A stretch of 6,495 nucleotides of DNA from Cyanobacteriota bacterium (GTDB taxonomy: Bacteria > Cyanobacteriota > Cyanobacteriia > SKYG9), in assembly GCA_025054735.1 (NCBI GenBank), contig JANWZG010000223.1:1-6495 (forward strand), in the 5' to 3' direction. The notes below the pieces were generated by a model. The model did not search any database. It was given only the letters and a program-made list of their open reading frames with translations, and was not told the origin of the DNA. This document shows positions 5,989 through 6,495 of the stretch, piece after piece. Both the position numbers and the translations under genes were made by a program. How positions within the stretch are numbered: the stretch's first letter is position 1; every line of letters begins with the position of its first letter.

Positions 5989-6000
5989 AAAGACTATACT
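5971..6000 (+). promoter_or_regulatory. Predicted sufA promoter with TACTAGTGTT box
   Basis: Plus strand: TACTAGTGTT (5971-5980), 14 nt, then the -10 element TATACT (5995-6000). Transcription would begin near 6007. The arrangement mirrors the ndhO promoter. The 9-mer CTATACTAG occurs twice here (5968-5976 and 5994-6002), so a second TATACT lies 26 bp upstream. Confidence 0.55.
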
Positions 6001-6033
6001 AGAAATCTCTGGAAACAGGAGTGGTTGCAACCA

Positions 6034-6429
6034 ATGGCACAGACTATGGACTCTACCATGACTCAATCGGTGACTCGATCAGCATCCCCAGCCCCTGCCC
6101 GTGGAATTCAAATGACTGATTCAGCTCTGCGGCAGGTGTTAGCGTTGCGAGAAAAGCAAGGCAGCGATCTCTGCTTACGGGTTGGTGTACGCCAAGGGGG
6201 ATGTTCTGGTATGTCTTACACGATGGACTTTGAGAAGTTGGAGAACATTAAGCCTGAGGATGAAACCTTTGATTATGATGGCTTTACAGTAGTGTGCGAT
6301 CGTAAGAGCCTGCTCTACCTTTATGGGCTGGTGTTGGACTACAGTGAAGCCATGATTGGCGGCGGATTCCAATTCACGAATCCCAATGCTAGCCAGACGT
6401 GTGGTTGTGGCAAGTCTTTTTCAGCCTAG
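6034..6429 (+). CDS. sufA: A-type iron-sulfur cluster carrier (SufA/IscA, HesB family)
   Basis: A 131-residue HesB/IscA-family protein that carries or delivers Fe-S clusters to apoproteins in the cytoplasm. The three invariant cysteines are present: C57 in RQGGCSGMSY, and C123 and C125 in TCGCGKSF. The core (about 24-131), with DLCLRVGVRQGG, CDRKSLLYLYGL and IGGGFQFTNPNA, closely resembles the cyanobacterial slr1417/chloroplast SufA type as I remember it; names for this family vary (sufA, iscA, ycf57-like). Residues 1-23 are a Ser/Thr/Ala/Pro-rich extension without obvious function. The start is uncertain. AGGAG at 6017-6021 lies 12 nt before ATG 6034 but only 3 nt before the in-frame TTG 6025; further in-frame ATGs at 6046 and 6058 would give shorter proteins. 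It is transcribed divergently from ndhO-mdh; no suf operon genes are adjacent. Confidence 0.93.
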   Translation: MAQTMDSTMTQSVTRSASPAPARGIQMTDSALRQVLALREKQGSDLCLRVGVRQGGCSGMSYTMDFEKLENIKPEDETFDYDGFTVVCDRKSLLYLYGLVLDYSEAMIGGGFQFTNPNASQTCGCGKSFSA

Positions 6430-6452
6430 CCCATGAGTAACTTATCATTAGC

Positions 6453-6495
6453 ATGTGGACATCCCTGATTCAGGCTGATACAGACACTCTGCGTC
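6453..6495 (+). CDS. Possible start of a further gene, cut by the window edge
   Basis: An ATG at 6453 opens a frame without stops to the edge (14 codons, beginning MWTSLIQADTD). No Shine-Dalgarno precedes it, and the stretch is far too short to judge. It begins 23 bp after the sufA stop. Confidence 0.2.
   Translation, partial: MWTSLIQADTDTLR

Noticed and set aside
6433..6468. Short frame from ATG 6433 after sufA
   Set aside because: It ends after 11 codons and has no ribosome binding site.
6421..6478. TCAGCCT/AGGCTGA inverted repeat as a sufA terminator
   Set aside because: The arms are separated by 44 nt, have no T-run, and the first overlaps the end of the coding region.

Overview
This window is cyanobacterial. 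Six perfect copies of the HIP1 octamer GCGATCGC lie in 6.5 kb (first bases 1126, 2521, 2900, 4057, 4348 and 5288), and the gene families fit: myxoxanthophyll biosynthesis genes cruF and cruG, the NDH-1 subunit gene ndhO, and a slr1417-type Fe-S carrier. The genus cannot be told from the sequence. There are no RNA genes, insertion sequences, CRISPR arrays or obvious foreign segments, and the longest stretch without a gene is about 175 bp.

Layout from left to right. (1) Bases 1-491, minus: an unrecognised protein that runs off the left edge. (2) Bases 612-2246, minus: a CHAT caspase-like protease fused to a C-terminal FHA domain. It lies upstream of gene 1 on the same strand, 120 bp away. (3) Bases 2382-3578 and 3582-4541, minus: cruG (family 2 glycosyltransferase) and cruF (carotenoid hydratase). 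They are 3 bp apart and clearly translated in the order cruF-cruG. (4) Bases 4681-5637 and 5644-5859, minus: mdh (LDH-like malate dehydrogenase) and ndhO, 6 bp apart, in the order ndhO-mdh. (5) Bases 6034-6429, plus: an A-type Fe-S carrier (SufA/IscA), divergent from ndhO. (6) A possible gene start at 6453 that runs off the right edge.

Functionally the window holds three modules. cruF and cruG act in series on the acyclic end of gamma-carotene-type carotenoids to make the glycoside myxoxanthophyll. ndhO, mdh and sufA belong to redox and Fe-S metabolism; NDH-1 itself is an Fe-S enzyme. The CHAT-FHA protein and its unknown neighbour look like a signalling or proteolysis pair and are the least understood part.

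The most interesting non-coding signal is the 174-bp divergent region between ndhO and sufA. A 10-bp box, TACTAGTGTT, occurs once facing each gene, 13 or 14 nt before a good -10 element (TATGCT or TATACT). The sufA-side copy sits inside a perfect 7-bp dyad (TCACCTA/TAGGTGA), and a 10-bp palindrome lies between the two boxes. I infer co-regulation of the two transcripts.

Several start codons were moved from the longest open frame to a better-supported ATG: ndhO to 5859, cruF to 4541, mdh to 5637 and sufA to 6034.
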